Shown here in pieces: positions 50,803 through 59,453 of a DNA stretch of 64,000 nt. This DNA is from Capsulimonas corticalis. GTDB lineage: Bacteria; Armatimonadota; Armatimonadia; Armatimonadales; Capsulimonadaceae. Where the stretch lies: contig NZ_AP025739.1 of assembly GCF_003574315.2 (NCBI RefSeq), positions 1-64,000 on the forward strand, in the 5' to 3' direction. Both the position numbers and the translations under genes were made by a program. The notes beneath the pieces were generated by a model. It was given only the letters and a program-made list of their open reading frames with translations. It ran no database searches and was not told the DNA's origin. Position 1 is the first letter of the stretch. Each line of letters starts with the position of its first letter.

Positions 50803-51501
50803 TCAGATCATCCTCGGGCGCATGTTGCGCAGCCGCTTTCCGGCCGGGCGCGTGTAGTCGGCAAGCTTCGCGGCGTAGTCGAGTCCCCAGGCCGCATCCG
50901 TCGCCGTGGGCAGTTTGTACCGCTCCTCTTCGTCGCCGGCCTTGCGGACGGACACCTGTCCGCCCGGGCTGAAGATCGCCTCCGCCGTCAGCCGTCGCGC
51001 GACCTCGCCGCACACCGCATCCCAGAGATCATGGGGGATCTCGGCGCCATAACCGAACTGCCCGGTCACCAGGATGTTTTGACGACCGGCTGGAAAGAGC
51101 GACGGATAAGGGACGATCACGCCTTCGCTGATGAACGCCGGAACCGAGCCGCGCGCCACCACCAGGCGCGTCAACGGCTTATTCTGTTCCTGGATAAGCT
51201 GCACGTCGGTGAGCGTGTAACCCGGCGCGCTCTGGATCCCAACGACGGCGACACTGGTGAGAGAGACGATCTCATCGATCTCCATCTCCGCCGTTCCGGT
51301 CCCGTCATAGATCCGGACTTCGCCAGCGGCGCCGGGCAAGAATTGCCGCTTTGTCTTGCGGGCAACTTCCGCCGTAACGCCGTCCATCGCCTGCTGAAAT
51401 CGCCGCGCCAGATTGACGTTGCGCAGCGTTACGCCGGCGTGCGACAGGCGCAGCTGCACATCCTCCGACGTCGGCCAGATCGTATAATCGGTGGTGCTCA
51501 T
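50803..51501 (-). CDS. Head-tail adaptor/connector protein
   Basis: 232 aa. WPTSEDVQLRLSHAGVTL, RRFQQAMDGVTAEVARKTKRQFLPG and WDAVCGEVARRLTAEAIF suit the helical gp6/gp15-type adaptors that dock under the portal. Assigned mainly by position. Confidence 0.65.
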   Translation of the reverse strand: MSTTDYTIWPTSEDVQLRLSHAGVTLRNVNLARRFQQAMDGVTAEVARKTKRQFLPGAAGEVRIYDGTGTAEMEIDEIVSLTSVAVVGIQSAPGYTLTDVQLIQEQNKPLTRLVVARGSVPAFISEGVIVPYPSLFPAGRQNILVTGQFGYGAEIPHDLWDAVCGEVARRLTAEAIFSPGGQVSVRKAGDEEERYKLPTATDAAWGLDYAAKLADYTRPAGKRLRNMRPRMI

Positions 51502-51504
51502 GGT

Positions 51505-51855
51505 TTAGCTCGATGCGGGAGGCTTGGGCGGTCCAGGAGGCGTTGGAGGCGTGGCCCCCTGGCCACCATTCGCGGCGGCGTCCGCAGCGGCTTGCGCGGC
51601 CGCCGCGTCCGTCACCGGATTACCGGTCTCAGGCTCTTCCGGATCTTCGGGTTCCGGCGTGGTAGTCATGGCGGTGTACTGCTCGGGCGTCAGCACTTCG
51701 AAACCGTAACGGCCATCGAATGACTTCGCCACTTTCGGCGCGACGTCCGCGACCGCGATGTACACGCCCGCCTGACGATCGAGCATGCGCTCGAACTGCG
51801 TGTTTGTGACCATGTCAAAATACGTGCTGAAATTGCGGTTGATAACCTTAGGCAT
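51505..51855 (-). CDS. Small phage head-region protein
   Basis: 116 aa from ATG 51855 (GGAG 9 nt upstream). N-terminal VINRNFSTYFDMVTNTQFERMLDRQAGVYIAV, then a disordered Pro/Glu and Ala/Pro-rich tail (EPEDPEEPETGNP, GATPPTPPGPPKPP). Possibly a capsid accessory protein; not recognised. A 7-bp GGGCGGC hairpin without U-tract separates it from the capsid gene. Confidence 0.65.
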   Translation of the reverse strand: MPKVINRNFSTYFDMVTNTQFERMLDRQAGVYIAVADVAPKVAKSFDGRYGFEVLTPEQYTAMTTTPEPEDPEEPETGNPVTDAAAAQAAADAAANGGQGATPPTPPGPPKPPASS

Positions 51856-51908
51856 GTTCGTGAACTCCAGGGCGGCTTCGTCCGCCGCCCCTCGTGTCAT
51901 AGACCGAT

Positions 51909-52898
51909 TTACAGGGCGACGCTCGCAGGCACCTTCAGCTTGCCGTGGCAATATTCGGGGCCGTGGTCAATGCCGAGCTGACCGTAAAGCTGCGTCTGAT
52001 CCGCCGATCCCTGCTTGAAGAGTTGCTCTTCGAACAAGATGCCTTTGTTCGGAACCGGGAGACCGACGATGCCGGCGACGCCCAGGTTGCAGATGGCGAA
52101 ATACTGCGCTGGCATATCCGGCTCCAGCACCAGATTGATGGAGCCGAAGCGGGTCAGGATCTTGCGGACCTTGATGCCGGCGTACTCGCTCTCCGGCTGG
52201 AGGTAAATCGTGCCCTGCGCCTCGTAAGCGGCGCAGATGTTCGAGTACTCCGTCGTGCCGGCCAGCAGCGTCCATGTCTCATCCACGCCGTAACCGTTCG
52301 CGGTAATGACGGTCTGCATCAGGAGATTGACATAACCCCGGTACATCGTGGTGGTGACGCCTGTGTCCGCGCTCTTATCGATGCTGTTGGTCGTGATCGC
52401 CGTGAGCAAGCCTCGCGTCTTCAGCGCGGTGCTTGCCGGGTCAGCGGGATTGACGAAGGTCCCGTTGAGCATCGAATAGTTCGCGTCCTGCGCGACTTTT
52501 TGCAGGGTCGTCATGACCTGGAATTCCGACGAACGTGGATTCTGCACTCCGCCCTGCGCGGCCCCTTGCGGGATCGGGACGATGCCGGCGACGGTATGAT
52601 CCGACTGCGCCAGGTAAGTGATCGTGATCGCCTCCTGGAAGATCTGGATCACATTTGTGGATTGGGTTAGCGACCGATACGCCGGTGTGGGCGCATTGGC
52701 GCCTTCGAGGATTGCCGGCTGCGCGGGAGCGGGGATATTCCAGAAGGCGCCGATCGGGAATTCCTTCGCGGTGGTTTCCTGAACGCCGCCCTGGATGCCG
52801 CCCAGCAGACGAAGCAGCGCGTTAGGCCGCTTGTTCATTTGGAAGAGTTCCCCCAGGTAGGGAACGACGTTATTGATGGTTACAATGCCGTTGGGCAT
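51909..52898 (-). CDS. Major capsid protein (SU10/DUF5309 type)
   Basis: 329 aa. It reads as the SU10-like/DUF5309 capsid family with the HK97 fold: VVPYLGELFQMNKRPNALLRLLGG, EFPIGAFWNIPAPAQPAILEGA, STNVIQIFQEAITITYLAQSDH and ILTRFGSINLVLEPDMPAQYFAI. It lies directly after a scaffold-like gene and before the connectors. Confidence 0.88.
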   Translation of the reverse strand: MPNGIVTINNVVPYLGELFQMNKRPNALLRLLGGIQGGVQETTAKEFPIGAFWNIPAPAQPAILEGANAPTPAYRSLTQSTNVIQIFQEAITITYLAQSDHTVAGIVPIPQGAAQGGVQNPRSSEFQVMTTLQKVAQDANYSMLNGTFVNPADPASTALKTRGLLTAITTNSIDKSADTGVTTTMYRGYVNLLMQTVITANGYGVDETWTLLAGTTEYSNICAAYEAQGTIYLQPESEYAGIKVRKILTRFGSINLVLEPDMPAQYFAICNLGVAGIVGLPVPNKGILFEEQLFKQGSADQTQLYGQLGIDHGPEYCHGKLKVPASVAL

Positions 52899-52912
52899 GG
52901 GTCAATCCTTTG

Positions 52913-53494
52913 CTATTTGGAAGCCGATTCGCGCTTGAGGCGAATGACTTCCAGGGTATTGCCGGCCTTATAGGCGGCGTTGATTTTTTCGTCGAGGGAC
53001 GGTCCTTGCCCAGCCGCCGGGCGGGTGTTCGTGCCGGCCTGGACCGGAGGCTTGACCACGTTCGCGGCGAGGCGTTCAGCCTGCGCGCGCAGTGTCGCTT
53101 CGTCGGCGCCGTTCAGATCGTTGAGGATGTCGATCGATAGACCGGTTTCGCCAGCGATCTGGAGACGCAGCGCGCGATCCTCGGCTTGCTTGCGCGCCGT
53201 TTCGGCCTGATCGGCCCGGGCGCGCTCGCGCTCGAGCTCCGTCATTTCCGCAGTCTTGCGAGCGGTTTCCGCGTCTTCCAATTCCTTGTTGCGCTTCTCC
53301 GCTTGCTCCGCCTTGCGGCGCCACATGTTCGCCTCGTTGTCTTGCGCTGGCTTCTCGGGATCCGTCGAAGGCGGGGTTACAGCCGGCGGTGTCGCAGGAA
53401 CTGCGGGCGGCGCTACCGGTGCGGTGGGGGGCGGCTCATCCGGAGCGAAGTACCGAGGATGGGTCAGCGTAGTTTCAAATCGTCGATGGAACAT
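52913..53494 (-). CDS. Capsid scaffold protein
   Basis: 193 aa from ATG 53494 (GTG 53533 is an alternative). A Pro-rich N-terminus (PPPTAPVAPPAVPATPP) leads to a long charged coiled coil (~60-120, EQAEKRNKELEDAETARKTA). The C-terminal part (GTNTRPAAGQGPSLDEKINAAYKAGNTLEVIRL) is typical of phage scaffolds just before the capsid gene. Confidence 0.8.
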   Translation of the reverse strand: MFHRRFETTLTHPRYFAPDEPPPTAPVAPPAVPATPPAVTPPSTDPEKPAQDNEANMWRRKAEQAEKRNKELEDAETARKTAEMTELERERARADQAETARKQAEDRALRLQIAGETGLSIDILNDLNGADEATLRAQAERLAANVVKPPVQAGTNTRPAAGQGPSLDEKINAAYKAGNTLEVIRLKRESASK

Positions 53495-53567
53495 GGTGTT
53501 GTCGTTTCTCCTGAGATCAGGGTAGTTTGCCACTGAGCGCCCGTGGCCGGGTAGATGGAAAAGGACA

Positions 53568-53600
53568 GCAAAAAAGCGGCCCCGTCAGGAGTCGCTTTGG
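53568..53600 (-). terminator. Terminator-like hairpin after the Mu-F-like gene
   Basis: An AAGCG..CGCTT imperfect hairpin followed by UUUUUU on the minus strand. Confidence 0.5.
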
Positions 53601-54580
53601 GCTGGTGGATCGGGCTTCGGCTGCCCGTAGTATTTGCGCTGGCTTTCGGGCACATCGTCCGGCTTCGGAGGATGGCTCACGAACTGCTGATCCGGGAGCG
53701 ACGCCAAGAGCGTGACAGTATAGCAAAGGCAGTGAGGATGCCCGGGCGGAACATTGCCAGACGAGTAGTTCCCGGCTCCCAGTCCTTCGGTGTCGTCGCC
53801 GGCCCAGGCGTCACAGATATCCGTGCGAGGATGCGCCGGCGACAATCGCCAGCCGATTGCCTCCACCCACGGCTTGAGCTTTCCGTTCTCGTCCGTGACG
53901 CTCGCAATATGTCCCTCGCGATAAGCGCTGTTGATCTCCGTGCGGGCGATCCTCATTGCTTTGTAGCGAACATTCTCCACGCCCGGCGCTGTCAGCAGCG
54001 GGCGCAGCGCCTCCGCCAGCTTCCGCGCGCTTTGCCCCTGCGCGACGCCGCTGAACAGCGTATCGGCGATCGAGCGGCGCGCGTCCCTGTCCAGGTTGTA
54101 GAGGCGCTGCGAGAGCTTCAGGCCGTCCGGGTAAACCCTGGCGTACAGCCGATCCAGCACCTCCGCCTGTACCCTGCCGAATTCGACGCCGATCTGAGCC
54201 GCGCCGGCGGCGACGTGCAGCGAGTGCTCGGGATGGATCTGGGTACGCACCAGAGAAAGACGCCGCAGCAGATCCGCCTCGCGCTCGGACACGTTCAGCG
54301 CCGCCGCTTCAATCCCACCGTCCAGCGACGCCTTGAAGCGCTCGCCGAATGTGGTCACATGGCGACTGATGCTGCGCTCCAGATCGCGCTGGAAGCGTTC
54401 GGCGAGTATTCCGCGCGGAATACTGCGGATGTCCTCTTGCAGCGCGTCCAGCGTGTCATGAAGCAGTCCCAGCACATGCGCGATAGTGTCGCGGTCGAGC
54501 TGCATTTGCTTTTGCCGGGAGGCGCGGATCAACTGCGCGTATTCCTTCGCCAGCTCGGAGATCTCGAAGATGTCGGCCAT
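53585..54580 (-). CDS. Minor head protein (Mu F / SPP1 gp7-like)
   Basis: 331 aa. Helical N-terminal half. The C-terminal Mu-F-like domain has RIARTEINSAYREGHIAS, WRLSPAHPRTDICDAWAG, and GNVPPGHPHCLCYTVTLL with the conserved Cys/His-rich end. Members sit inside the capsid near the portal and may be ejected with DNA. TAATG overlap with the preceding gene. Confidence 0.88.
   Translation of the reverse strand: MADIFEISELAKEYAQLIRASRQKQMQLDRDTIAHVLGLLHDTLDALQEDIRSIPRGILAERFQRDLERSISRHVTTFGERFKASLDGGIEAAALNVSEREADLLRRLSLVRTQIHPEHSLHVAAGAAQIGVEFGRVQAEVLDRLYARVYPDGLKLSQRLYNLDRDARRSIADTLFSGVAQGQSARKLAEALRPLLTAPGVENVRYKAMRIARTEINSAYREGHIASVTDENGKLKPWVEAIGWRLSPAHPRTDICDAWAGDDTEGLGAGNYSSGNVPPGHPHCLCYTVTLLASLPDQQFVSHPPKPDDVPESQRKYYGQPKPDPPAQSDS
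54407..54422. repeat. 16-bp palindrome, site 5 (in Mu-F-like gene)
   Basis: TATTCCGCGCGGAATA, identical to site 1, inside coding sequence. Confidence 0.9.
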
Positions 54581-55026
54581 TATTTACGCTTCGGAACCTT
54601 CGCTATTCGCTCCGGCTCAGCTTCTTTGGCCGCCCACATATCGTAGAGGATGTGGGCGAAACTCTCGATGTAGCTTTCCATTTGCTGATCATAGCCAGCG
54701 TCGGCGACCTTCTCGGCGCCGGGCGCGAGTTGGGGCGTGATACATTCTCGAATGTAGGCGTCAATCCGCGTGTGCTTGACGTGAAGCAGTTCGTGGACGA
54801 CAGTGATGCGCCATTCCGCCGTGTCTTCGACATCACAGCTGAACGTGATCGTCGCCTTGTTCAGCTTGGCGATACGTGCAGAAACTGCAAACGTTAACTC
54901 TTCGCCGTAAACGACGCGAGCGAGTTTTATCCCGATAGGCTGCCATTCAGGATAAAGCCCCAGGCGATCAGCCCACAGATCGACATAATCGCGCAGCCAC
55001 TGAGGAACCGTTAAATCCATCGCCAT
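54580..55026 (-). CDS. HExxH metallopeptidase-like phage protein
   Basis: 148 aa. The zinc-binding helix is ITVVHELLHVKHTRID (H78, E79, H82). Residues around 115-130 (MESYIESFAHILYDMW) could give the third ligand. No signal peptide. It lies between portal and Mu-F-like genes where many phages keep a prohead protease; no serine-type prohead protease is visible. Peptidase activity and role in head maturation are inference. Confidence 0.75.
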   Translation of the reverse strand: MAMDLTVPQWLRDYVDLWADRLGLYPEWQPIGIKLARVVYGEELTFAVSARIAKLNKATITFSCDVEDTAEWRITVVHELLHVKHTRIDAYIRECITPQLAPGAEKVADAGYDQQMESYIESFAHILYDMWAAKEAEPERIAKVPKRK

Positions 55027-56562
55027 TTACACGCCGCTCTTTCCCGCCGCGCCCTTGAGGCCGGCGATCTCCTGCTCGGTCTGCTGGAGGCTGGCGTCCG
55101 CCGCCGTCGGCGTGGCGGCCGGTGGTGGTGGCTCCGTCTTCAGCTCCTCGATCAGCGCCGTCACGTCTTCGATGCCTTCCGCCTGCGCGACGCGCTCGAT
55201 CGCGCGCTCGTGGGTGATGTAGCCGGCGATCTCCTGCTCTTGCGTGCGTCCCGTCAGCGCTGTCAGTTCGTCCTGCGACATCTGGAAATAAGGCGGCCAG
55301 GCCAGGGTCACATCATAGCTGTCTTCGTCGTCTTCACGGACGCCCAGATCGACGCCGACATTCTGCAAGCCGCGCGCCACCAGAGCGAGAAACTCACAAA
55401 GACCATCCTCACCCCAGCTCTTGCGCTTCTCTTCCGTCAGTTCGATCTGCGGCAGGTACAGCTGCGCGAGCACCGCGTTCGTCAGGTTTCCCTTGTTGCT
55501 GAACTCGGACTGATCGACTTCCACCGACGACGCGGCGGCGAGGATCTGCTTCTTCAGATCCTTCGCATACTCCATCATCGCGGGGCGCAGGCCGTTGCCG
55601 GTCGGCGGGAACTCTACTTTGCCCTGCTTCTCACCCTCAGCGCTGTGCGCGTCGATCGGCTGGCCGGGCTGGAGCGGTTTGTCGATATCGTCCTCGTCCA
55701 GGTCAAGATCAATGAAGATCGGGTTGCTTTCGGCGTCGAACTGGTTGCTCTTGTCCATCAGGTGATAGGTCAAGTTGATCCGGTCGAGCACGCGGTACAG
55801 ATCCCAGAGATCACCGGCGCCGTACAGGTCGTCCGTCTCCACGTTTTTGATGTGCGTAAGCGGAATGACGCCGAAGGGATTGGCGGCGCGACTGCTGATC
55901 TTCCAGCCCTCGTACGTGTCCGGATCCGTACGGTTGTAGGACATGTAGAGGCGAGTGCTGCCAAGGCTCGTGTTCAGGCTCTCCTGAGGCAATGGAAAGT
56001 AATGGATCTCCTCGTCGTCGGTCCACTCCTCGCGGTACCACATCGTCTTTCCAGCCACTGCGTCGAAGTAGCTGTACTGGATTCTCGCCATCAGCAGATC
56101 GGCGCAGTTGTGGGGATCGTAGTACAGGCGCACCTCATCCACCAGGGAGAGCGACTGAATCGAGAGCGGGATGCGCGCGGTCTCGTCGTACGAGAACTTC
56201 AGCGCGATTCCGCCGTCGCAGCCGCCCTGCCGCGCCATCGCCACAAGGCGCGCGCCCATCTTGTTCTTGCGCCACATCTTGCGCAGGAACTCCTCCAGAT
56301 CGGGATTCTCCGCGCAATGGATCTGAAGCGGCTGCCCAAACAGCCACTTGGCGCCGCGCGCGATGATGCTCTTGGCGAGCGGCATGCAGCGCGGAAGCGG
56401 ACCTCGATCCTCCGTCTTCCACTCCTTGAAATGGAACAGCGGATACGGGTTCAGCACATCGTAGGCGTGGGCCTCGGCGGCTTTGTCTTGCAGCCATCCG
56501 AGCCCCACGGGCAGGCTTCGCGTATTGATCAGCGCGGCGGCTTGTTCGGCTCTTGTTGTCAT
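55027..56562 (-). CDS. Portal protein (SPP1 gp6-like)
   Basis: 511 aa from ATG 56562, overlapping the terminase stop as ATGA. FHFKEWKTEDRGPLPRCMPLAKSII, GQPLQIHCAENPDLEEFLRKMW, VRLYYDPHNCADLLMARIQYSY and FGVIPLTHIKNVETDDLYGAGDLWDLYRVLDRINL match the gp6-type portal family. The end is a polar helix (SLQQTEQEIAGLKGAAGKSG). Forms the dodecameric DNA entry ring. Confidence 0.88.
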   Translation of the reverse strand: MTTRAEQAAALINTRSLPVGLGWLQDKAAEAHAYDVLNPYPLFHFKEWKTEDRGPLPRCMPLAKSIIARGAKWLFGQPLQIHCAENPDLEEFLRKMWRKNKMGARLVAMARQGGCDGGIALKFSYDETARIPLSIQSLSLVDEVRLYYDPHNCADLLMARIQYSYFDAVAGKTMWYREEWTDDEEIHYFPLPQESLNTSLGSTRLYMSYNRTDPDTYEGWKISSRAANPFGVIPLTHIKNVETDDLYGAGDLWDLYRVLDRINLTYHLMDKSNQFDAESNPIFIDLDLDEDDIDKPLQPGQPIDAHSAEGEKQGKVEFPPTGNGLRPAMMEYAKDLKKQILAAASSVEVDQSEFSNKGNLTNAVLAQLYLPQIELTEEKRKSWGEDGLCEFLALVARGLQNVGVDLGVREDDEDSYDVTLAWPPYFQMSQDELTALTGRTQEQEIAGYITHERAIERVAQAEGIEDVTALIEELKTEPPPPAATPTAADASLQQTEQEIAGLKGAAGKSGV

Positions 56563-58256
56563 ACTGTTCCGCCTCGTCTGCCACGCCGGCTTTTCTTCGT
56601 CCCGAGCGTTTCGAGGAACTTCCGGAGTGCGTTCACGAAGACGTCGACAATGTCGTCGTTCTTCGCCTTCGGGAACTTCGTAATCTGCGCGAGAAGGTCG
56701 CGCACCCATTCAAAGCAACCAGGATAGATGTTGAGATCGGGCAGATGGACACGGCCGCCCTCGGCGAACGGCGAGACGCTTTTCGCGCGGCTCTCCTTGT
56801 CGCCTGTGCCGGCGACAGCAATGCCGATCAGCGCCAGTTTCGAGCCGTCTTCCGCCTTCGTTCGGTCTTCGTCGGTGTGTCGCTTGACGTACTGCATCAG
56901 GACCGTGCCGCTGCCGACGTCCTCAACATAGTCGCCGCGATACTTGTCGCCGTAGAGCCGACGATAATAATAGGCTTGCGCGATCAGGAAGTTGACGAGA
57001 TCCGGCGTCTCCCATCGGCCATGCGCCATATTGAGAATGTACAGATCGCCGTCGGCGCCCTTCCCGGCGGTGATGCAGGCGCTTTCGTCGTTCGCCTCTT
57101 TGGCCTTGAGCGCTGTATCCCAGACGGTCCAGACTTCGACGAGCTCGGGCAGGCGGCGGTATCGGTTGCGCTCGAACCACGCCTCTTTGAAGATCGATCC
57201 GCCCTTTGCGCTGGGGCGCTGCTGGTACTGACCGTCATAGCCCATCGTGCCCAGGCGCCGCAGCTCGGCGGCGAGCACCTCGGGCGGGAAACGGGACGGG
57301 AATAATAGTTCGCCAGCCTGGACGCGCGGATCCCGCCATCCAAGGGGGTTGACGGCGCGTTTACAGCTGGCGCACTCACAAGCGGGCTTGACCTCGTACT
57401 CCATCGGGAGCACGAGGTGAAACCATTCGCTGATACTGAGGACGTGACCGGTCCAGTCGTCTTCGTGCAGGCGCTGCTGGATGCCGATCCGTACGGAAGT
57501 GCGCAGGTCGTTGACGCGGTTGCCCGCGCCATTATCCCACCAGGTATTGACGGCTTCGCGCTCGGCGTCGCTCTCAATGTCGGCGGCGTCGTTAGCGTCG
57601 TCGACGAAGAGCGCGTCGGCGCGGTCGCCGGTGATCTTCGCCTTGGCGCCGATCGCGAGGCGCGAGCCGCCGGCGGTGTTCTTAAAGAGGGTCTTCGCGT
57701 CCTGATCGGCCGCGAGGCGCCATGTGGGCTGGAAGGTCTCGCGGTACCAGTCGGAGCGGATCAGCTCGCGGCAGAGCAGCGAGTCGCGGGTGGAAACGCG
57801 CGGGTTGCCGCTGATAAAGATCGAACGCCAGGCCGGGCAGATCGTCCACATCCACGCGGGAGCGCAGACGGAGACCAGACGAGACTTCGCGGTCCCCGGC
57901 GGGACGTTGACGATCAGATCCTTGATACGCTGGACGGGACGTTCTTCGACGGCCAGGCCGCGCCTTGCGGCCATCTTCCACTGCTGGACGGCCCACCAGT
58001 CGAGCAGAGCCGCCTCAACGTGCTCGGCCATCGCGTCGATGTGCCAGTTGTCGTCGAGCGGCGTCGCGGCTTCGAGGACCGGCCAGCTCTCGCGGAAGAA
58101 CTGCGCAAGCCGCATCGGGATCTGATCGGCCATCTGCGCGCGGCGGAAGGCCTGGACCGCGAGGCTAGGCTCCTTTTCTGGCGGGGAGGTCGATCCGAAC
58201 GTCGGCGAGCCGTTTGTCAGCAACTGCGATAAATTCGGCCCGCAGAGCGTCGTCAT
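56559..58256 (-). CDS. Terminase large subunit
   Basis: 565 aa from ATG 58256; ATG 58133 (MADQIPMRL) would avoid the overlap with the small-subunit gene. ATPase: Walker A IVNVPPGTAKSRL (~116-128), Walker B ADALFVDDAND. Nuclease domain: VEVWTVWDTALKAK with Asp, and PKAKNDDIVDVFVNAL near the end. Packages DNA into the prohead through the portal. Confidence 0.93.
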   Translation of the reverse strand: MTTLCGPNLSQLLTNGSPTFGSTSPPEKEPSLAVQAFRRAQMADQIPMRLAQFFRESWPVLEAATPLDDNWHIDAMAEHVEAALLDWWAVQQWKMAARRGLAVEERPVQRIKDLIVNVPPGTAKSRLVSVCAPAWMWTICPAWRSIFISGNPRVSTRDSLLCRELIRSDWYRETFQPTWRLAADQDAKTLFKNTAGGSRLAIGAKAKITGDRADALFVDDANDAADIESDAEREAVNTWWDNGAGNRVNDLRTSVRIGIQQRLHEDDWTGHVLSISEWFHLVLPMEYEVKPACECASCKRAVNPLGWRDPRVQAGELLFPSRFPPEVLAAELRRLGTMGYDGQYQQRPSAKGGSIFKEAWFERNRYRRLPELVEVWTVWDTALKAKEANDESACITAGKGADGDLYILNMAHGRWETPDLVNFLIAQAYYYRRLYGDKYRGDYVEDVGSGTVLMQYVKRHTDEDRTKAEDGSKLALIGIAVAGTGDKESRAKSVSPFAEGGRVHLPDLNIYPGCFEWVRDLLAQITKFPKAKNDDIVDVFVNALRKFLETLGTKKSRRGRRGGTV

Positions 58257-58770
58257 GAATCGTTTCCCGAGCCGCCTGAATGACAGCAAGCCCAATACTG
58301 GTCACGTAATCATCCAGCGCCACGAGCGGAACGGCGGTCTTATCCTGGTGCTTATGGATTCGATCCACCATCGCGCCGATCTGACCGATCAGCCCGGCGG
58401 CGGACGTGATGTCGAGCAGCTGCGTGGGCTTGGAAACGCGCTCGGGGTTGTCGTAGGACTGGTGCCAGGCGATCAGCGCTTCGGTGAACGTGTCGTAGCG
58501 CTCCACCCAGTCGGTGACGAGCGCGCCGAGCATCTTGACGTGCGGGAGCAAGTCGAGCGGGTCTCCAAGCTCGTCCGCCGCGTCCAGCAGCTCCTTGAGG
58601 CGAGGCCGCTCGATCTTCGAATACAGTCCGTGCTTCACCGGCCGCCCTCCATTGCCGCCATGCTTCCAGCAGGCCCCCACCCCGACATGATCGGTGCGCT
58701 GGCCGGCGGCGTTCTCACAGGGCGCGCCGTTCTTCGTCTTGCAGGGCCGCCCGCATTTGGGATGCGCCAT
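58165..58770 (-). CDS. Probable terminase small subunit
   Basis: 201 aa. The N-terminus is Cys/His-rich (PKCGRPCKTKNGAPCENAAG, then GACWKHGGNGGRPVKHGLYS), a pattern often seen in proteins encoded just ahead of terminase large subunits. The rest is helical. Position and size support a DNA-recognising small subunit. Confidence 0.7.
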   Translation of the reverse strand: MAHPKCGRPCKTKNGAPCENAAGQRTDHVGVGACWKHGGNGGRPVKHGLYSKIERPRLKELLDAADELGDPLDLLPHVKMLGALVTDWVERYDTFTEALIAWHQSYDNPERVSKPTQLLDITSAAGLIGQIGAMVDRIHKHQDKTAVPLVALDDYVTSIGLAVIQAARETIHDDALRAEFIAVADKRLADVRIDLPARKGA

Positions 58771-58782
58771 CAGCGTAGCCTC

Positions 58783-59058
58783 TTACCGCGTGACCATATG
58801 CGCGAAGGTGATGTCTCCGCTCTTCTCCAGGCTGATCCCCCGCCCGAGCTTCCCGGTCCCCCAGAGGTGCAGCGCGTCGTAGGCGCCGCTGTTCGAAACT
58901 GCGTCCGCCGCGCGCTCCTGCGTGCGCTCATGGCGCGATTTGGCGACGGCGACGGCAGTGAGCTGACGCGTGGCCTCGGCGACGGAGCAGCGCATCAGAC
59001 GCGCCGCAGCGGCAGGCGAGCAGCAGCCCGCATGAAGGGAGAGCCAGGTATGGTTCAT
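58783..59058 (-). CDS. Small phage protein, possibly HTH
   Basis: 91 aa from ATG 59058. SPAAAARLMRCSVAEATRQLTAVAVAKSRHE may form a winged- or simple helix-turn-helix; the C-terminus contains YDALHLWGTGKLGRG. It is the first gene after the candidate late promoter. Not recognised. Confidence 0.5.
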   Translation of the reverse strand: MNHTWLSLHAGCCSPAAAARLMRCSVAEATRQLTAVAVAKSRHERTQERAADAVSNSGAYDALHLWGTGKLGRGISLEKSGDITFAHMVTR

Positions 59059-59309
59059 GGTGGTGTGGTGAGCGAGAACAGACAGCGCGAAGGGCCGAGA
59101 CGCAGTAAGGGCTAGGTAGGTGCGGGGCACGTATGGACCCGCTACGTGAGGAGAATGTTGCGCTCCTGAAGAGTGTCCGCAGGAGCTATGGACCGTTTCA
59201 GAGCGGCCGGCGGGAACGACGATCAAGGCGGAGTAAGCGGCCAGCGAGAGCGAGCGGTGGATGCTCGTCGCTGGCCCTGCGCTGTACTCGCGTTGACTTG
59301 TGTACGATT

Positions 59310-59338
59310 ATTATTGCGTGGATCGATTTGATTGTCTA
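59310..59338 (-). promoter_or_regulatory. Candidate late promoter
   Basis: On the minus strand TAGACA (59333-59338), 17-nt spacer, AATAAT (59310-59315), upstream of the small gene and the terminase operon. The 59059-59453 stretch holds no other credible gene. Confidence 0.55.
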
Positions 59339-59404
59339 GGGGGTAATCGCTCTCTTTTTTCATTATTGAAAAAGACAATGACCTCCGGATAAGAGCGGTA
59401 GATG

Positions 59405-59438
59405 CCCGTTAGCCAAATTCCAGAATTTGGCTAACGGG
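59405..59438. other. 34-nt perfect hairpin beside the PEP-CTERM gene
   Basis: A 16-bp perfect stem (59405-59420 with 59423-59438) with a 2-nt loop and no U-tract, 16 nt past the PEP-CTERM stop. Either a 3'-end structure or a protein-binding palindrome. Confidence 0.75.
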
Positions 59439-59453
59439 GACATGGGAGATTGT

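Noticed and set aside
51865-51890. GGGCGGC hairpin before the small head gene as terminator
   Set aside because: No U-tract and placed in a region that must be transcribed through; could be a processing hairpin but not supported as a terminator.
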